DNA from: Acidobacteriota bacterium
GTDB lineage: Bacteria; Acidobacteriota; Terriglobia; Terriglobales; Acidobacteriaceae
Assembly: GCA_021805955.1 (NCBI GenBank)
Contig: JAJZDO010000583.1
Location: 1-7,794 of the forward strand
Direction: 5' to 3'
Length of the DNA: 7,794 bases
Part shown: in pieces, positions 5,668 through 7,794 of the stretch
Layout: every line of letters starts with the position of its first letter
Position numbering within the stretch: the first letter of the stretch is position 1
Program-made: the position numbers and the translations under genes
The notes under the pieces: model-generated
What the model was told of the DNA's origin: nothing
Database searches by the model: none
Seen by the model: the letters and a program-made list of their open reading frames with translations, nothing else

Positions 5668-7794
5668 ATGCGCTATGACTCAAAATGTGGTCTTCAACTG
5701 GTAGGACCACTAAAATCGTTCGTTCACCGTGCGGTCCATCGACTGGGTGCATCGGAGAACTCTCGTTCTTCCTGCTTCATTGCGTTGCAGAGTGCAACTC
5801 TTTGCGCAGTATTGCTCCTGTTGGCGACTTTCTTTGGTGGCACTCGGGTCGCTCGTGCACAGGAGTTTCGCGGCACGATCTCCGGTACCGTCATGGATGC
5901 CAGCGGAGCCGTCATTCCTGGCGCTTCCATCACGGTGCACGAAGTGAGCACGGGAACAACTAACCACACGGTCAGCGACGCTGCTGGTGAATACGTGATT
6001 CCGTTTCTGCTGCCGGGTGAATATTCCATCCGCGCGACGGCAAACGGCTTCCAGGCAATCGAGCGGACGGGCGTTCCGCTCCAGTCGCAGCAACATGCCG
6101 TGATTGACCTGCACATGCAGGTCGGCTCGGCAACGGAGTCGGTGACGGTGACCGGCGCTCCACCGCAGCTTGATTCGGCCAACGCTGCAATTGGTTCGGT
6201 CATCGATACGCAGTCGGTGGCGGACCTGCCGCTGAACGGACGTACGCCGACGACGCTGGCGGAACTGACGCCTGGCGTGATCACGACGGCGGCACCGCAG
6301 CAGATTCATCCGTTTGACAACAATGCTGGCAACTCGTGGTCGATGGGTGGAACGCCGAATCAGGTGAGCGAAGTGCTGCTCGATGGTTCACCAGATCTTA
6401 CCTTGCTGGGTGCTCTTGCCTACGCGCCGAGCGAAGACACGGTGGCTGAGGTTTCCGTGCGACCGTTTGATACGGATGCCAGCTTTGGCCATACGATTGG
6501 CGGCGTGGTTAACCTGGTGACCAAGAGCGGTACGAATGAGTTTCATGGCACGGCCTATGAGTTTGGTCAGATCTCGGGTATTGATGCCAACACCTACTTC
6601 AACAATCGCAGCAATAAGCCGACGCCGGTCTTCCATTTCAATCAGTACGGCCTCACCTTTGGCGGGCCGGTACGGATTCCCAAGGTCTATGACGGGCGCA
6701 ACAAGCTGCTTTTTTTCTTTGCATTTGAAGGGCTGAAGGATTCGACGCCGAACACCGCGACGTTGACGGTGCCGACGGACAGCGATCCGCTGCTGGGCAC
6801 TTCTTCCGGCGGTGAGCGTGCGGGTGATTTCTATCAGACGCTTGCTGCGGGTTGTCCTACCGGCTTTGCCAACGATCCGGGTTCTGCTGCTGCGATGTGC
6901 AATCCGAGCGGCAAGAACACCAGCCCGTATCCTGATCCCAACCAGCTCTACAACCCCTATCAGGTCACAGTCAACGGATCGTCGTACACCCGTGCGCCGA
7001 TTCTGAAGAACCAGATCACCAGCGCCGGACCGCTGAACTCCATCGCGCAGGCGTATATGAAGCTCTTTCCGTCGCCCAACAATAGTCCGAATGCTGCCGC
7101 CGACGGGCAGGACAACTACATCGCCAATGCACCCAGCGTGGACGATTATGACAACGAGTTTGGGCGCCTGGATTATAACGTCAGCGCAGCCGATCACGTT
7201 TTCTTTGACATGCGTCACAACTTCCGCAGTCAGATCAAGAACAACTACTTTGGAAATGGCGCAACCGGGACCATTCTGGTGCGCGAAAACTGGGGTACAT
7301 CGCTTGATAACGTCTATACACTCAACTCGACGACGATCTTCGATACTCGTCTGAACTGGACCTATTTCAACGAGGTGCACAGCACTCCGGCAACTGCCTA
7401 TAGCCCGAACAGCCTTGGTTTTCCGGGCTACATGCAGTCAGCCAGTGAACTGGTGCAGTTGCCCTTCATCAACTTTCAGACCGGCAACAGTTGCGGCGGT
7501 CACAGCAGCTACCAGTGTCTGGGCGATACCGGTTCGGCGCTCGACCCGAGCACCAGCTACCAGGTCTTCACGGACATGGTGAAGGTGATCGGTCGTCATA
7601 CGCTGAAAGTTGGTTTTGACGGTCGTCAGTACCGCATCAGCATCCAGAACTTTGGCAACTCTTCCGGTAGCTTCAGCTTCAACTCTGGATTTGTGGAATC
7701 CGGAACAGGTGCCGCATCGCAGACTTTTGGCGGTGATCTGGCCACCTTCCTGCTCGGTCTGCCGGCTGGCGGCCAGTTTGACCTGAACGCTCGC
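5668..7794 (+). CDS. Oar-like TonB-dependent outer-membrane receptor with carboxypeptidase-regulatory-like domain, 3'-truncated by window end
   Basis: This protein would form an outer-membrane beta-barrel that imports an unknown ligand using TonB energy. The frame runs open for 709 codons to the last base; relatives usually have about 1,000-1,200 residues, so much of the barrel is missing. A long basic n-region (1-36) precedes a hydrophobic segment (37-58) and likely cleavage after ARA64. A carboxypeptidase-regulatory-like beta-sandwich follows (about 68-150: ISGTVMDASGAVIPGASITV, then DAAGEYVIPFLLPGEYSI). The plug domain (about 155-292) has LPLNGRTPTTLAELTPGV, EVLLDG and GGVVNLVTKSGTNEFHGTAY. 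The barrel begins with FGGPVRIPKVYDGRNKLLFFFAFEG. The ATG at 5668 has AAAGGA eight bases upstream; an in-frame ATG at 5659 overlaps that site and is less likely. I found no clear TonB box. It is probably transcribed from the promoter-like element at 5582. Confidence 0.95.
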   Translation, partial: MRYDSKCGLQLVGPLKSFVHRAVHRLGASENSRSSCFIALQSATLCAVLLLLATFFGGTRVARAQEFRGTISGTVMDASGAVIPGASITVHEVSTGTTNHTVSDAAGEYVIPFLLPGEYSIRATANGFQAIERTGVPLQSQQHAVIDLHMQVGSATESVTVTGAPPQLDSANAAIGSVIDTQSVADLPLNGRTPTTLAELTPGVITTAAPQQIHPFDNNAGNSWSMGGTPNQVSEVLLDGSPDLTLLGALAYAPSEDTVAEVSVRPFDTDASFGHTIGGVVNLVTKSGTNEFHGTAYEFGQISGIDANTYFNNRSNKPTPVFHFNQYGLTFGGPVRIPKVYDGRNKLLFFFAFEGLKDSTPNTATLTVPTDSDPLLGTSSGGERAGDFYQTLAAGCPTGFANDPGSAAAMCNPSGKNTSPYPDPNQLYNPYQVTVNGSSYTRAPILKNQITSAGPLNSIAQAYMKLFPSPNNSPNAAADGQDNYIANAPSVDDYDNEFGRLDYNVSAADHVFFDMRHNFRSQIKNNYFGNGATGTILVRENWGTSLDNVYTLNSTTIFDTRLNWTYFNEVHSTPATAYSPNSLGFPGYMQSASELVQLPFINFQTGNSCGGHSSYQCLGDTGSALDPSTSYQVFTDMVKVIGRHTLKVGFDGRQYRISIQNFGNSSGSFSFNSGFVESGTGAASQTFGGDLATFLLGLPAGGQFDLNAR

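Noticed and set aside
6388..7380. Long open frame of 330 codons on the minus strand inside the receptor gene
   Set aside because: It is antisense to an unmistakable TonB-dependent receptor, its translation shows no recognisable domain or coherent composition, and it arises from the codon bias of the sense frame.

Overview
The window most likely comes from an acidobacterium (class Terriglobia or a close relative). The signs are an Oar-like TonB-dependent receptor with an N-terminal carboxypeptidase-regulatory-like domain, of the kind expanded in that group; secreted proteins with 'LPDAP' just after the signal peptide; and moderately GC-rich genes separated by AT-richer gaps. This is inferred from protein style, not from a marker gene. 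I see no mobile element, CRISPR array, tRNA or rRNA.

Layout from left to right. (1) At 14-709 (+) is a complete family 5 uracil-DNA glycosylase for base-excision repair. (2) It converges on two tandem minus-strand genes, 1755-2609 (upstream) and 738-1658 (downstream). They encode exported paralogues of unknown function, about 58% identical over a gapless 187-residue core. Both start with TTG. (3) A 291-base divergent intergenic region (2610-2900) holds a cluster of short repeats ahead of the paralogue pair and a possible leaderless promoter for the rightward genes. (4) At 2901-4223 and 4254-5315 (+) is a probable two-gene operon. It encodes an exported metal-dependent amidohydrolase of the Xaa-Pro-dipeptidase/imidazolonepropionase type and an exported isoaspartyl peptidase/plant-type asparaginase. 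(5) An AT-rich 352-base gap (5316-5667) carries a TTGACA promoter-like element and several inverted repeats. (6) At 5668-7794 (+) is the first 709 codons of an Oar-like TonB-dependent outer-membrane receptor, cut by the window end.

How the parts may work together (inference): the amidohydrolase and the isoaspartyl peptidase both carry signal peptides. They could hydrolyse peptides or damaged (isoaspartyl) peptides in the periplasm, with material imported by the neighbouring receptor. The glycosylase is a housekeeping neighbour with no evident link. The least explained content is the paralogue pair, which has no function I can assign and is the best candidate for something undescribed.
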